From: Streptomyces profundus
GTDB taxonomy: Bacteria; Actinomycetota; Actinomycetes; Streptomycetales; Streptomycetaceae
DNA length: 64,000 bases
Reading direction: 5' to 3'
Assembly (NCBI RefSeq): GCF_020740535.1
Contig: NZ_CP082362.1
Span: 5,508,501 to 5,572,500 of the forward strand
The translations under genes and the position numbers were made by a program. Within the stretch, counting starts at the first letter, position 1. The number at the start of each line of letters is the position of its first letter. The notes under the pieces were generated by a model. That model was given only the letters and a program-made list of their open reading frames with translations. It was not told the DNA's origin and searched no databases. Below, piece after piece: positions 28,176 to 38,535 of the stretch.

Positions 28176-29185
28176 CCCGTGCTGGCCCGGAGCGTGAGCG
28201 CCGGCGGCAGCAGCTCGATGCGCGGCGGGACGGCGGACGGTGTCTGCCCGGCGGCCGAGGCCCTGGCCATCACCAGCTCGACGGCCAGCCGGCCCATCTC
28301 CTGGGCGGGGATCGCCACCGAGGTCAGCGCCACCGAGGTGCCGGCGGCGACCTGCTCGGGGCAGACCGCGACCACCGATATGTCCTCCGGCACCGCCCGC
28401 CCCTGCTGCCGCAGCAGGCTGAGCAGCGGCTCGATCGCCGCCTCGTTCTGCACCACGATGCCGGTGGTGGCTGGCCGCTCGTCGAAGATCCTGGCCAACG
28501 TGCCGGCGACCGACTCGTAGGAGCCGTCGCACGGCCGGTGCAGCACCCGCATGCCCAGCTCGTCCGAGCGTTGGCGCACACCCCGCACCGTCCGCTCGGC
28601 GAACCCGGTGCGCCGCTCGTAGACCGCCGCCGCCTCGCCCACCACCGCGATGTCCCGATGGCCCAGCGAGGAGAGATGGTCGACGCAGAGCCGCCCGGTC
28701 GCCTCGAAGTCCAGGTCCACACAGGTGAGATCGGTGGTGTCGGACGGCAGCCCGATCAGCACGGCGGGCCGGGGCGTCACCCGCACCAGCGGCAGGCGCT
28801 GGTCCTCCAGCTCCACGTCCATCAGGATCATCGCGTCGGCGAGGCCGCTGCCCACCACCCGCCTGGCCGCGTCCGGGCCCTCCTGGCCGGTGAGCAACAG
28901 CACGTCGTGGGAGTGTTCACGCGCGGTGGTCGCCACCGCGATGGCGATCTCCATCATCACCGGCAGGTACATGTCAGTCCGAAGCGGCATCATCAGGGCG
29001 ATGATGTTCGACTTGCTGCTGGCCAGCGCCCTGGCGCCGGCGTTGGGGTGGTAGCCCAACTCCCTGATGCTGCGCTCCACCCGCTCCCTGGTCGGCAGGG
29101 AGATGGTCCGCTTGCCGCTGAGGACGTAGCTCACCGTGCTGGCAGAGACGCCCGCGTGCCGGGCGACCTCGGCGAGGGTGACCAT
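28154..29185 (-). CDS. LacI-family regulator of the beta-glucan regulon
   Basis: LacI repressor of 343 residues: helix-turn-helix TLAEVARHAGVSASTVSYVL at 3-22, hinge NAGARALASSKS near 45, then the sugar-binding core. I chose the ATG at 29185 because GGAGAG lies five bases upstream; the ATG at 29203 has no ribosome site. The gene is convergent with GH12. Palindromes TCGAAGCGCTTCGA at the GH3 and importer promoters, and two near copies around its own promoter, make it the obvious regulator of the island and of itself. Confidence 0.9.
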   Translation of the reverse strand: MVTLAEVARHAGVSASTVSYVLSGKRTISLPTRERVERSIRELGYHPNAGARALASSKSNIIALMMPLRTDMYLPVMMEIAIAVATTAREHSHDVLLLTGQEGPDAARRVVGSGLADAMILMDVELEDQRLPLVRVTPRPAVLIGLPSDTTDLTCVDLDFEATGRLCVDHLSSLGHRDIAVVGEAAAVYERRTGFAERTVRGVRQRSDELGMRVLHRPCDGSYESVAGTLARIFDERPATTGIVVQNEAAIEPLLSLLRQQGRAVPEDISVVAVCPEQVAAGTSVALTSVAIPAQEMGRLAVELVMARASAAGQTPSAVPPRIELLPPALTLRASTGPAPAAR

Positions 29186-29234
29186 ATTCTCTCCAGGAAC
29201 CATAGGCGGGGGGCGGTGGTGCGCGGCGGTGGGT

Positions 29235-29248
29235 TTGAAGCGCTTCGA
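29235..29248. promoter_or_regulatory. LacI operator 3 (downstream of regulator promoter)
   Basis: TTGAAGCGCTTCGA, one change from the perfect palindrome, in the leader of the regulator gene, about 40 bases downstream of its -10 box. Confidence 0.75.
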
Positions 29249-29285
29249 CGGCGCCTCGGTGCGCCCACCGCACGTCATGCCGACG

Positions 29286-29314
29286 ACCTTAATCCCGCCA
29301 CGGAGGGGTGTCCA
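29286..29314 (-). promoter_or_regulatory. Promoter of the beta-glucan LacI gene
   Basis: On the minus strand -35 TGGACA (29314-29309), 17 bases, -10 TAAGGT (29291-29286). Good match to the housekeeping consensus, flanked on both sides by operator copies. Confidence 0.6.
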
Positions 29315-29322
29315 GGGATCTG

Positions 29323-29336
29323 TCGAAGCGCTTCAA
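29323..29336. promoter_or_regulatory. LacI operator 4 (upstream of regulator promoter)
   Basis: TCGAAGCGCTTCAA, one change from the perfect palindrome, just upstream of the -35 box. It is 88 bases centre to centre from operator 3, so the promoter lies between two operators. Confidence 0.75.
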
Positions 29337-29410
29337 CTCCCGGTCCCGGACGAGGAAAACCCGCCGGGAAGAGGGGTGCGCCGGAGACCGGCACGCGGAC
29401 GCGAACCACG

Positions 29411-31667
29411 TCATCGTCCTTCCGACGGATCGTCGGGAAACAACCGCTCGGGAACGGTGGAGCCGTGGGGCCAGGGCAGGTCGAGGGGGTCGGGATACTC
29501 GAACTCCTGGACCGGCGACTGATCGGGCCTCGGCCGGCTGTCCCCGGGGCGGACATCGAGATCCACCACGTTCGACAGCGCCCCCGCCAGCACGATCAGC
29601 GACAGCGCCGCCGCCGCCGTCACGACCGCCGACCCGGGCTGCCACACCCGGGCCTGCCCGGCGAGGTGCTGGGACGGCAGATACCTCCTCGCCAGCGGCG
29701 TCTCGAACCAGACCCTGGTCGACGGCGCGAACATCGCTCGCAGCAGCAGGACGGAGATCACCACCTGGATGGCCCGATGCGCCGGGGCGGGATCGTGGAG
29801 ATCCATCGCTATCGGGATGGACAGGCCGGCCACCGCCACGCCTGCGGTGAGCGCGCGCACCCCTTGCCCCCCGAACAGCATCGGACGCCCGGCCATCAGC
29901 GCGGCGCTCACAGCGAGCACGGGCGTCCAGAACAGCCAGAACAGCCCTTCCCCCAGCGGATCGGCGAGCGAGGTGACGATCAGGTAGACGAACGCCGCAT
30001 AGCAGCACTGCGCGTACAGCAGCATCCGCGCCAGGCCCACCGGCCAAGCCATCGCCACGCTCTGGTCGGGTTCGGCCCGCTCGGCCGGCTGGGACGGGGT
30101 GTCCGGTGGGCTCAGCCAGTCGTCCGGCGGCTCCTGCCCGTCGGCGCCCTGCCGGCCCGTGCCGTGATCGGGGTCGTCCGCCGCCCGCGAGGGCACGAGC
30201 CGTTCGCGCAGCGTGTCCACCTCCTGCCAGTCGGCGGGCCGGCCACCCAGCGGGAAGTAGCGGCCTGCCTCCTCCCCGCCGCCGAGCCGCACCGACCGCG
30301 GCCCTCCCCCGTCGGCCGGGAACGCCCCGGCCGGGATCTCGGCCTCCTTCGGGCCGACGGCCACGCCGAGGGGGGCCGGAACTCCCTGGAAGAGGGGGGG
30401 CGACCAGCAGATCCGCGCTGGCGGCCCGGTGGAGCACCCGCATGGTGCGCAGCCCATGACCGGTCGACAGCTCCTCGGCGAGCGCCGTCAGCCGACGCTG
30501 GTCGGGAACGTCGTCCCGCCTCTCGTAGCCGAAGGTGACCGAGAGATCCTGCTCGACGCCCAGCCGGTCGCGGGTGATCCGCAGGGTGGCGATGGCCGGC
30601 TGGTCCTGGTGGCCGACGATCACCAGCCGGGACGGCTCCGGTGCCCGCTCCCTGGCCAGCGCGGTCAGCTCCTCGATCGACCAGAGGTCGCCCACCGGCT
30701 CGCCGGTGCCCCAGCCGGCCGGCGGCCGACCGGTCAGCGCCGTCCAGGCCGCCTCCGCCGTCGCGCCGAGCCGCAGCGCCGCCGACGGCGTGTGCCGGGT
30801 GCGGATCCGCAGCGACAGGCGCCGCTGCGGGGTGGCGGCGAAGGCCAGCTCCCCTGACGCCCCCGGGCCCACGGCGCCGAAGTAGGGCTTGGCCGAGGCC
30901 CGCCACACCTCGGCGCTGAGCGGCCGGCCGTCCCGGCCGGCCACCTTCCGGTAGTCGCGGTCGTCCTGGTGCGAGGTGTCGCCCGGCCGACCCTGCCAGC
31001 TCAGCAGCAGGCCGGAGCGGCCGTCGTAGAAGTGGTCGCCGTCCGGTATCAGCCAGCGCAGCGCATGGCCGGCGAGCATCTCGTACAGGGGGAGCGTCAG
31101 CCGGGTGCCCGGCGGCGTGAGCAGATACAGGGTGCGGCGCGGGACGCTGGCCTCCACCGCGTCGAGGGCGTTCAGCAGCCAGTCGGAGACGCCCACCACC
31201 GGGCGGTCCTGCGTCACCGAGGCGGTCAGTCTCGTCACCTCGTGCACCGCCGGCTGCTCGGCGACGACGGCGGGCAGCGGTCCTGGCTCGGCCGCCCGCT
31301 CGTGGTCCTCGATCCGCGCGGCGGCCGGCCACACCCGCCCGCCGGCGCGCTCGACCAGCCGGGAGGCGAAGGTGCCGCAGACCCGGTGGGCGCGGTCGGC
31401 GTCCAGATGGCTGCGGGCCTCGGTCCACCAGACCGGCGCGTCCGGCAGCCCCTGATCCGCCCCCAACATCCGGGCCACCTCGCCGGGGACCCCCACCCAC
31501 CGCGGCGTCCGCAGGGCCAGCACGGCGCTGTGGTCAGGGCCGAGCAACCGGAGCAGCTCGCCGCTCGACGCGATCTCCTTGGCCCGCGGCCCGGCGCAGT
31601 CCAGGGCGTGCAGCAGCGCGTCCCGGTCCGGCTCGGCTTCGGTCAACGCGATGACGTCGGTGGTCAT
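29411..31667 (-). pseudogene. Frameshifted membrane protein of unknown function
   Basis: Two abutting reading frames form one protein of 751 residues if one base is removed from a C7 run (G7 at 30394-30400 on the plus strand). The soluble N-terminal part (about 1-423, starting MTTDVIALTE) is read from 31667; after the run the sense continues in another frame as PPLFQGVPAPLGV and ends with about five hydrophobic helices before an acidic Pro-rich tail. 2256 remaining bases divide by three, and both halves have normal codon bias, so the break is recent or a sequencing error. I recognise no family. It follows the zinc-ribbon membrane gene by 49 bases, probably in one operon. Confidence 0.75.
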
Positions 31668-31716
31668 GTCGGGTGCGGTCCTTTCAGACGGACGGCTGAT
31701 CCTCCGGGCGCGCTAG

Positions 31717-32196
31717 CTAGCCCGCACGCACCCGGAGGAACACCAGGTAGCCGAGGACTGCGACGCCGACCAGCAGGCAGAGGACGCCGGCGAGCGCCTG
31801 CCGCCACGGGTGGCGCGGGCCTGACGGGCCGTCGCCCCCCGGGCGCAGCACCCACCCCCAGGGGCCGCCCCGGCCGGGCGGCAGCCGCAGCAGACGCGCG
31901 TAGGCGACCAGGTTCAGCGCGAGGAACACCACGTTCACCGGCGCCAGCAGGACCGTCGACCAGCCCCGCAGCAGCGTGCGGCTGGTCAACTCCCCGAACC
32001 AGAAGAGGCCGCACTCCCGACAGCAGGGAACGCGCAGGCTGGTGATCCGCTGGAAGAACAGCGGGCCGGTCAGCTGCCGGAGATCGGCCCGCACGGCGGG
32101 CTCGGCGGCGCAGTGGTGGCAGCGTCGTACGGCCACGCCGTGGCCCTCCCACGGGCCCCAGCCGTCGTCCTCCACCGCCGCGTTCACGGGGGGCAT
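31717..32196 (-). CDS. Small zinc-ribbon membrane protein, function unknown
   Basis: About 159 residues if started at the ATG at 32196; the frame stays open to a GTG at 32274 and neither start has a clear ribosome site. CHHC near residue 25 and CCREC near 58 look like a four-cysteine zinc ribbon, followed by the FWFGELTSRTLLRGW segment and two predicted membrane helices, with a short basic C-terminus. The gene precedes the frameshifted membrane protein and likely shares its transcript. No known function; it could be a membrane-bound regulatory or scaffold protein. Confidence 0.6.
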   Translation of the reverse strand: MPPVNAAVEDDGWGPWEGHGVAVRRCHHCAAEPAVRADLRQLTGPLFFQRITSLRVPCCRECGLFWFGELTSRTLLRGWSTVLLAPVNVVFLALNLVAYARLLRLPPGRGGPWGWVLRPGGDGPSGPRHPWRQALAGVLCLLVGVAVLGYLVFLRVRAG

Positions 32197-32554
32197 GCCC
32201 GGCCCACCCGGCCCACCGCGACGCGTTCCCGAACACCCATGGATACCCCCCGATTCCACCACCGAAAGTAGCACCGGGGGCTGACAGAACGTGGCGAGGG
32301 GTCACCCGGCCGCGAGCGATGGGCCGGGAAAACCCCTTCGGAACAGGTGCGAACCACCGCGCAACGGGTACATACGCACCAGTACTCCCCCCAGGCGGTG
32401 AACGGTCGAGCCCGCGAGTGCCGGCCGTCGTTCGGCCCACCGCCGACCCGCGCGGTGTCCCGGCCGAAGTCCCCGAGAACGCGTCTGCCCGGCGGCGCCC
32501 GGAACGCGGCGTGGAAATGCGGATGTCCCGATCTCGACGGTGAGGTGACATGAG

Positions 32555-34477
32555 TTGACCACCGAACGCGAGGCCAGAAGGATCGCCGAGGCGGCCCGTG
32601 ACCCGGAGTGGCGCCGGCCCAGCTTCGCCAAGGAGCTGTTCCTCGGTCGGCTACGGCTCGACCTGATCCATCCCCGTCCCGAGCCGGAGCCGGCCGAGGC
32701 GGCCGACGGCGAGCGCTTCCTGGCCCGGCTCGGCGCCTTCGTCGCCGAGCGGGTCGACGGCGCCGCGATCGAACGCGACGCCCGCGTCCCCGACGAGCTG
32801 ATCGAAGGGCTGCGCGAGCTGGGCGCCTTCGGCATGCGGATCGCCCCGGAGTACGGCGGCCTCGGCCTGAGCCATCTCGCCTACGGCCGCGCGTTGGCCC
32901 TGGTCGGCACGGCCAGCCCGGCTCTTGGCGCGCTGCTCTCCGCCCACCAGTCCATCGGCGTCCCCCAGCCGCTCAGCCTCTTCGGTACCGAGGAGCAGCG
33001 CCGCGCCTATCTGCCCCGCTGCGCCGCGGGGGCCATCTCCGCCTTCCTGCTGACCGAGCCCGATGTCGGCTCCGACCCCGCCAGGCTCGGTGCCACCGCC
33101 ACCCCCGACGGCGACGACTACCTCCTGGACGGCGTCAAGCTGTGGACGACCAACGGGGTCATCGCGGAGCTGCTCGTCGTGCTGGCCTCGGTGCCCGAGC
33201 GGCCCGGGCACCCGGGCGGCATCAGCGCCTTCGTGGTGGAGGCGGACTCACCCGGGATCACCGTCGAGGCCCGCAACGCCTTCATGGGCCTACGCGGCAT
33301 CGAGAACGGCGTGACGAGGCTGTACCAGGTCAGGGTCCCGGCCGCGCAGCGGATCGGGGAGGAGGGGCAGGGGCTGCGGATCGCCCTGACCACCCTCAAC
33401 ACCGGCCGCCTCGCGCTGCCGGCGATGTGCGTCGGCGCGGGGAAGTGGAGCCTCAAGGTGGCCCGCGAGTGGTCGACCGCCCGGGTCCAGTGGGGGCGGC
33501 CGCTCGCCAGGCACGAGGCGATCGGCGCCAAGATCGCGTTCATCGCCGCCACCACCTTCGCGCTGGAGGCCATGGTCGAGCTGTCGGGCGAGCTGGCGGA
33601 CGAGGAGCGCGTCGACATCAGGATCGAGGCCGCCGTCGCCAAGCTCTACGGCAGCGAGATGGCCTGGCGGATCGCCGACGAGCTGGTGCAGATCCGGGGC
33701 GGGCGCGGCTTCGAGACGGCGGACTCGCTGGCCGCCAGGGGCGAACGCGGCGTCCCCGTCGAGCAGTTGCTGCGGGACACCCGGATCAACCGGGTCTTCG
33801 AGGGCTCAAGCGAGATCATGCGGCTGCTGATCGCCAGGGAGGCGGTGGACGCCCATCTGAAGGTCGCCGGCGATCTCGTCGACCCCGACGCCAACCTCAC
33901 TCGCAAGCGCAAGGCGGCCGTGGCCGCCGGCGGCTTCTATGCCCGCTGGCTGCCGTCGCTGGCCACCGGGCGCGGCCATCTTCCCCTCTCCTACGGTGAC
34001 TTCCGGGTCTCCGACCACCCCGACCTCTCGTTCCATCTGCGCTACGCCGAACGCACGGCCCGCCGGCTGGCCCGCGCCGTCTTCTACGGGATGTCCCGCT
34101 GGCAGGGGCGGCTGGAGGGCAAGCAGAGCTTCCTCGGCCGGGTGGTGGACATCGGCGCCGAGCTGTTCGCCATCTCGGCGGCGTGCGTGCACGCCGAGCG
34201 GCTGCGCGCCAGGGGCGAGAGCGGCGCCGAGGCGTACCAGCTGGCCGACGCCTTCTGCCGCCAGGCGCACCTGCGGATCGAGGAGCTGTTCCCCCGGCTC
34301 TGGCACAACACGGACCGCTCCGACGGGCGGCTGGTCCGTTCCGTCATCGAGGGCAAGCACACCTGGCTGGAGGCCGGCGTTCCCGATCCCTCGGGCGAGG
34401 GGCCCTGGATCGCCGAGACCCCGTCGGGCCCCTCCCCGCACCCCGATCTCCACCGGCCCGTTCCCCGCGCCTCGTAG
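32555..34477 (+). CDS. Acyl-CoA dehydrogenase family protein
   Basis: FAD-dependent acyl-CoA dehydrogenase of 640 residues, longer than the classic 380-residue enzymes because of a C-terminal extension of about 200 residues, as in very-long-chain types. FAD motif LTEPDVGSDPARL is near 167-180; the RVFEGSSEIMRLLIAREAVD region, which holds the likely catalytic glutamate, is near 412-430. It would desaturate an acyl-CoA in beta-oxidation. The only usable start is the TTG at 32555 with GAGGTG eight bases upstream, since the nearby ATG meets a stop after two codons. It stands alone between unrelated genes; the acyl chain is unknown. Confidence 0.88.
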   Translation: MTTEREARRIAEAARDPEWRRPSFAKELFLGRLRLDLIHPRPEPEPAEAADGERFLARLGAFVAERVDGAAIERDARVPDELIEGLRELGAFGMRIAPEYGGLGLSHLAYGRALALVGTASPALGALLSAHQSIGVPQPLSLFGTEEQRRAYLPRCAAGAISAFLLTEPDVGSDPARLGATATPDGDDYLLDGVKLWTTNGVIAELLVVLASVPERPGHPGGISAFVVEADSPGITVEARNAFMGLRGIENGVTRLYQVRVPAAQRIGEEGQGLRIALTTLNTGRLALPAMCVGAGKWSLKVAREWSTARVQWGRPLARHEAIGAKIAFIAATTFALEAMVELSGELADEERVDIRIEAAVAKLYGSEMAWRIADELVQIRGGRGFETADSLAARGERGVPVEQLLRDTRINRVFEGSSEIMRLLIAREAVDAHLKVAGDLVDPDANLTRKRKAAVAAGGFYARWLPSLATGRGHLPLSYGDFRVSDHPDLSFHLRYAERTARRLARAVFYGMSRWQGRLEGKQSFLGRVVDIGAELFAISAACVHAERLRARGESGAEAYQLADAFCRQAHLRIEELFPRLWHNTDRSDGRLVRSVIEGKHTWLEAGVPDPSGEGPWIAETPSGPSPHPDLHRPVPRAS

Positions 34478-34569
34478 CCGGCCGCCGGCCGGCCGGAACC
34501 GGTCCCCGCGCCGTGGTCCTGACCAGGGCCCGGCGCCGGGGTGCCGCGGGGCATGGTGACAATAGGCAG

Positions 34570-35844
34570 ATGACCGAGATCCCCGCCTGTCTCGCCCACC
34601 CGCATCTGAGGTATCCGGCGCAGCCACCGCCCGACGGGCCACGCGAGGTGACGATCCTCGGCTCCACCGGCTCCATCGGCACCCAGGCCGTCGACGTGGT
34701 GCTGCGCAATCCGGGGCTGTTCCGGGTCACCGGGCTCTCCGCCGGCGGCGACCGGCTGGATCTGCTGGCCGGCCAGGCCCACCGGCTCCAGGTGAGCACG
34801 GTGGCCATCGCCCGCTCCGAGCTGGCCACGGAGCTGCGCGAGACGCTGCGCGCGCAGTACGGGGTGGGGGAGCCGCTGCCCGAGGTGCTCGCCGGCCCCG
34901 ACGCGGCGGCCGAGTTGGCGTCCCGTCCCTGCCACACCGTGCTCAACGGCATCACCGGCTCGATCGGGCTCGCCCCCACCCTGGCGGCGCTGAGCGCGGG
35001 ACACCTGCTGGCCCTGGCCAACAAGGAGTCGCTGATCGTCGGCGGTCCGCTGGTGCGGGAGGTGGCCGAGCCCGGCCAGATCATCCCGGTGGACTCCGAG
35101 CACTCGGCGCTCTTCCAGGCGCTGCTCGGCGGCACGGTGCCCGAGGTGAACCGGCTGCTGGTGACGGCCAGCGGCGGCCCGTTCCGCGGCCGGACCAGAG
35201 CCGAGCTGGCCGAGGTGACGCCCGACGACGCCCTCGCCCATCCCACCTGGCGGATGGGCCCGGTGATCACCGTCAACTCGGCGACCCTGGTCAACAAGGG
35301 GCTTGAGGTCATCGAGGCGCATCTGCTCTACGGGATCCCGTTCGAGCGGATCGAGGTGGTCGTCCACCCCCAGTCCTATGTGCACTCGATGGTCGAGTTC
35401 GTCGACGGCTCGACGCTGATCCAGGCCAGCCCGCCGGACATGCGGCTGCCGATCGCTCTGGCGCTCGGCTGGCCGGCGCGGGTGCCGGGCGCCACCCCCG
35501 GCTGCGACTGGACCAAGGCGAGCACCTGGGAGTTCTTCCCGCTGGACACGGATGCCTTCCCCTCGGTGCCGCTCGCCTGCCGGGTCGGTAGCCTCGGCGG
35601 TGTCGCGCCCGCGGTGTTCAACGCGGCCAACGAGGAGTGCGTGGACGCGTTCCTCGCCGGCCGGCTGCCGTTCACGGGGATCGTGGACACCGTGGCGCGG
35701 GTGGTGGACGAACGGGGCTCGGAGGCCGGGGGAACCTCCCTCACCCTCTCGGACGTCCTCGAAGCGGAGCGCGCGGCACGGCTGCGCACGCGCGAGCTGG
35801 TCGGGGCGCACCCGGGCGGCGGCGCGACGAGGGCCCGCCGGTGA
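34570..35844 (+). CDS. dxr: 1-deoxy-D-xylulose-5-phosphate reductoisomerase
   Basis: Second enzyme of the MEP isoprenoid pathway, converting 1-deoxyxylulose 5-phosphate to MEP with NADPH. 424 residues. NADPH loop [14 protein letters not shown] near 30, [11 protein letters not shown] near 150, the metal and substrate residues in [10 protein letters not shown] near 174, and the flexible-loop/substrate part [12 protein letters not shown] are all present. A GACAAT hexamer ends six bases before the ATG and no Shine-Dalgarno is seen, so the message may be leaderless. It precedes the site-2 protease gene and ispG, the common actinobacterial order. Confidence 0.95.
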   Translation: MTEIPACLAHPHLRYPAQPPPDGPREVTILGSTGSIGTQAVDVVLRNPGLFRVTGLSAGGDRLDLLAGQAHRLQVSTVAIARSELATELRETLRAQYGVGEPLPEVLAGPDAAAELASRPCHTVLNGITGSIGLAPTLAALSAGHLLALANKESLIVGGPLVREVAEPGQIIPVDSEHSALFQALLGGTVPEVNRLLVTASGGPFRGRTRAELAEVTPDDALAHPTWRMGPVITVNSATLVNKGLEVIEAHLLYGIPFERIEVVVHPQSYVHSMVEFVDGSTLIQASPPDMRLPIALALGWPARVPGATPGCDWTKASTWEFFPLDTDAFPSVPLACRVGSLGGVAPAVFNAANEECVDAFLAGRLPFTGIVDTVARVVDERGSEAGGTSLTLSDVLEAERAARLRTRELVGAHPGGGATRARR

Positions 35845-35908
35845 GCGGGGCGACCGCCCCGAGGCGGCGAGGGAGCCGAGGGAAGATGCTGATCCAGGAG
35901 ATGACGGT

Positions 35909-37213
35909 ATGACGGCCCTGATGTTCATCCTCGGCATACTCGTTTTCGTCTTCGGGCTGCTGTTCTCCATCGCATGGCATGAATTCGGCCACTTCTCCAC
36001 GGCGCGGATGTTCGGCGTGCGGGTCCCGCAGTTCATGGTCGGTTTCGGGCCGACGATCTTCTCCCGCAAGCGTGGCGAGACGGAGTTCGGGGTCAAGGCC
36101 GTGCCACTCGGCGGCTATATCCGGATGATCGGCATGTTCCCCCCGGGCCCCGACGGCGCCATCAGACAGCGCTCCACCTCTCCGTTCCGCGGCATGATCG
36201 AGGACGCCAGGGCGGCGGCCTTCGAGGAGCTGAAGCCGGGCGACGAGAAGCGGCTGTTCTACACCCGCAAGCCCTGGAAGCGCGTCATCGTGATGTTCGC
36301 CGGGCCGGCGATGAACCTCATCCTCGCCGTGGTGATCTTCCTCGGCGTGCTCATGGGCTTCGGCATCAACACCCAGACCACCACCGTGGCCACCGTCTCC
36401 GAGTGCGTGGTCGCGCAGAACGAGGAGCCCCGCGAGTGCCGCCCGGGCGACATCCCGGCCCCGGCCGCCGAGGCGGGGCTGCTCCCCGGCGACGAGATCG
36501 TGGCCTTCCAGGGCCAGCCGGTGGACGAGTGGGGCGACCTCCAGCAGCGCATCAGGGACACCGTCGGCGCCGCCACCATCACGGTCGACCGGGACGGCGA
36601 GCGGATGGAGCTGCGGGCCAACCTCATCGAGAACCAGGTGGGCAAGACCGACGGCAACGGCGGCCTCGTCGAGGGCGAGTTCATCACCGCCGGCTTCCTC
36701 GGCTTCTCACCGGCCAGCGGCGTGGTCAAGCAGGACTTCCCCCAGGCCGTGGACCGCATGGGCGAGATCATGACCACGGGCGTGGACGCCATGCTCGCTC
36801 TGCCGTCCAAGATCCCCAACCTCTGGCACTCGATCACCGGCCAGGAGGAGCGAGACCAGAACGGCCCGATGGGCGTGGTGGGAGCGGCCCGGGTCGGCGG
36901 CGAGATCTTCACGCTGGACATCCCGGCCAGCCAGCAGATCGCCACCGCCCTCTTCCTGGTCGCCGGCTTCAACCTCTCCCTCTTCCTCTTCAACATGCTG
37001 CCGCTGCTGCCCCTGGACGGCGGCCATATCGCCGGCGCCCTCTGGGAGTCGTTGCGCAGGAAGACGGCCAGGGTCACCAGGCGGCCCGACCCCGGGCCCT
37101 TCGATGTGGCCAAACTGATGCCGTTGGCGTATGTCGTCGCCGGGGTATTCGTCTGTTTCACGCTGTTGGTGCTGGCCGCGGATATCGTCAGCCCCGTACG
37201 GCTGGCGGGGTGA
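35909..37213 (+). CDS. M50 site-2 membrane metalloprotease (RseP/Rip1-like)
   Basis: Intramembrane zinc protease of 434 residues. The zinc motif HEFGH is at 24-28 within the first membrane helix, a PDZ domain lies near 170-250, and the third ligand is in [10 protein letters not shown] near 366-375. It cleaves membrane substrates such as anti-sigma factors within the bilayer. GGAG lies nine bases before the ATG, 64 bases after dxr. The dxr-protease-ispG order is conserved in actinomycetes, but the substrate in this organism cannot be deduced. Confidence 0.92.
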   Translation: MTALMFILGILVFVFGLLFSIAWHEFGHFSTARMFGVRVPQFMVGFGPTIFSRKRGETEFGVKAVPLGGYIRMIGMFPPGPDGAIRQRSTSPFRGMIEDARAAAFEELKPGDEKRLFYTRKPWKRVIVMFAGPAMNLILAVVIFLGVLMGFGINTQTTTVATVSECVVAQNEEPRECRPGDIPAPAAEAGLLPGDEIVAFQGQPVDEWGDLQQRIRDTVGAATITVDRDGERMELRANLIENQVGKTDGNGGLVEGEFITAGFLGFSPASGVVKQDFPQAVDRMGEIMTTGVDAMLALPSKIPNLWHSITGQEERDQNGPMGVVGAARVGGEIFTLDIPASQQIATALFLVAGFNLSLFLFNMLPLLPLDGGHIAGALWESLRRKTARVTRRPDPGPFDVAKLMPLAYVVAGVFVCFTLLVLAADIVSPVRLAG

Positions 37214-37284
37214 GTGCCGTAGGCTCTGTGGCCGGAGTACGCCCAATTCCGGGTCCCGATTCGCACCGGGGGTTGCACACATCC

Positions 37285-38439
37285 ATGACAGCCATCTCGC
37301 TGGGAATGCCGTCAGTACCGACCAAACTGGCCGAACGCCGCGTCAGCCGTCAGATCCAGGTCGGCTCCGTCGCGGTAGGGGGTGACGCCCCGGTCTCCGT
37401 GCAGTCGATGACCACCACCCGCACCTCGGACATCGGTTCCACCCTGCAACAGATCGCTGAACTCACCGCCTCGGGCTGCCAGATCGTCCGGGTGGCCGTG
37501 CCCACGCAGGACGACGCGGACGCGTTGGCGACGATCGCGCGCAAGTCGCAGATCCCCGTGATCGCCGATATCCACTTCCAGCCCAAGTACGTCTTCGCCG
37601 CCATCGATGCCGGCTGCGCCGCGGTCCGGGTCAACCCGGGCAACATCAAGCAGTTCGACGACAAGGTCAAGGAGATCGCCAGGGTCGCCGGCGACGCCGG
37701 CACCCCGATCCGGATCGGGGTCAACGCCGGCTCCCTGGACCGGCGGCTGCTCGCCAAGTACGGCAAGGCCACGCCCGAGGCCCTGGTGGAGTCGGCGCTC
37801 TGGGAGTGCTCGCTCTTCGAGGAGCACGGCTTCCGGGACATCAAGATCTCCGTCAAGCACAACGACCCCGTGGTGATGGTCAACGCCTACCGTCAGTTGG
37901 CCGCGCAGTGCGACTACCCGCTGCACCTGGGCGTCACCGAGGCGGGGCCCGCGTTCCAGGGCACCATCAAGTCCGCGGTCGCCTTCGGCGCCCTGCTCAG
38001 CGAGGGCATCGGCGACACCATCCGGGTCTCCCTCTCCGCGCCGCCGGCCGAGGAGATCAAGGTCGGCGCGCAGATCCTGGAGTCCCTCGGCCTGCGCGAG
38101 CGCCGCCTGGAGATCGTCTCCTGCCCCTCCTGCGGGCGGGCCCAGGTGGACGTCTACAAGCTGGCCGAGGAGGTCACCGCCGGCCTGGACGGCATGGAGG
38201 TGCCGCTCCGCGTCGCCGTCATGGGCTGTGTCGTCAACGGTCCGGGCGAGGCCAGGGAGGCCGACCTCGGCGTCGCGTCCGGCAACGGCAAGGGCCAGAT
38301 CTTCGTCAAGGGCGAGGTCATCAAGACCGTGCCCGAGTCCAAGATCGTGGAGACCCTGATCGACGAGGCCATGAAGATCGCCGAGCAGATGGAGCGCGAC
38401 GGCGTCGCCGCCGGCGAGCCCGAGGTCGCCGTCGGCTGA
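37285..38439 (+). CDS. ispG: 4-hydroxy-3-methylbut-2-en-1-yl diphosphate synthase
   Basis: IspG (GcpE), 384 residues, the iron-sulfur enzyme that converts MEcPP to HMBPP in the MEP pathway. The cluster cysteines are C280 and C283 in [11 protein letters not shown] and C315 in [10 protein letters not shown]; the N-terminal TIM-barrel begins [24 protein letters not shown] box at 37218-37223 may be its own promoter. ATG follows a poor ribosome site. It ends before a strong hairpin. Together with dxr it shows the MEP route is used. Confidence 0.95.
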   Translation: MTAISLGMPSVPTKLAERRVSRQIQVGSVAVGGDAPVSVQSMTTTRTSDIGSTLQQIAELTASGCQIVRVAVPTQDDADALATIARKSQIPVIADIHFQPKYVFAAIDAGCAAVRVNPGNIKQFDDKVKEIARVAGDAGTPIRIGVNAGSLDRRLLAKYGKATPEALVESALWECSLFEEHGFRDIKISVKHNDPVVMVNAYRQLAAQCDYPLHLGVTEAGPAFQGTIKSAVAFGALLSEGIGDTIRVSLSAPPAEEIKVGAQILESLGLRERRLEIVSCPSCGRAQVDVYKLAEEVTAGLDGMEVPLRVAVMGCVVNGPGEAREADLGVASGNGKGQIFVKGEVIKTVPESKIVETLIDEAMKIAEQMERDGVAAGEPEVAVG

Positions 38440-38455
38440 GCCCCGCGCCCGTTCC

Positions 38456-38486
38456 CGCGCTGGCCCCTCGACGAGGGGCCAGCGCG
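38456..38486. terminator. Strong hairpin after ispG
   Basis: A perfect 14-bp stem (CGCGCTGGCCCCTC with its complement) closed by GAC, 17 bases after the ispG stop. The -10-like TACAGT of the next gene starts three bases downstream. Confidence 0.75.
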
Positions 38487-38535
38487 CGGTACAGTGCCGG
38501 CACCCATCGGACACAGCGACCGCGAGGCCGTCCCC

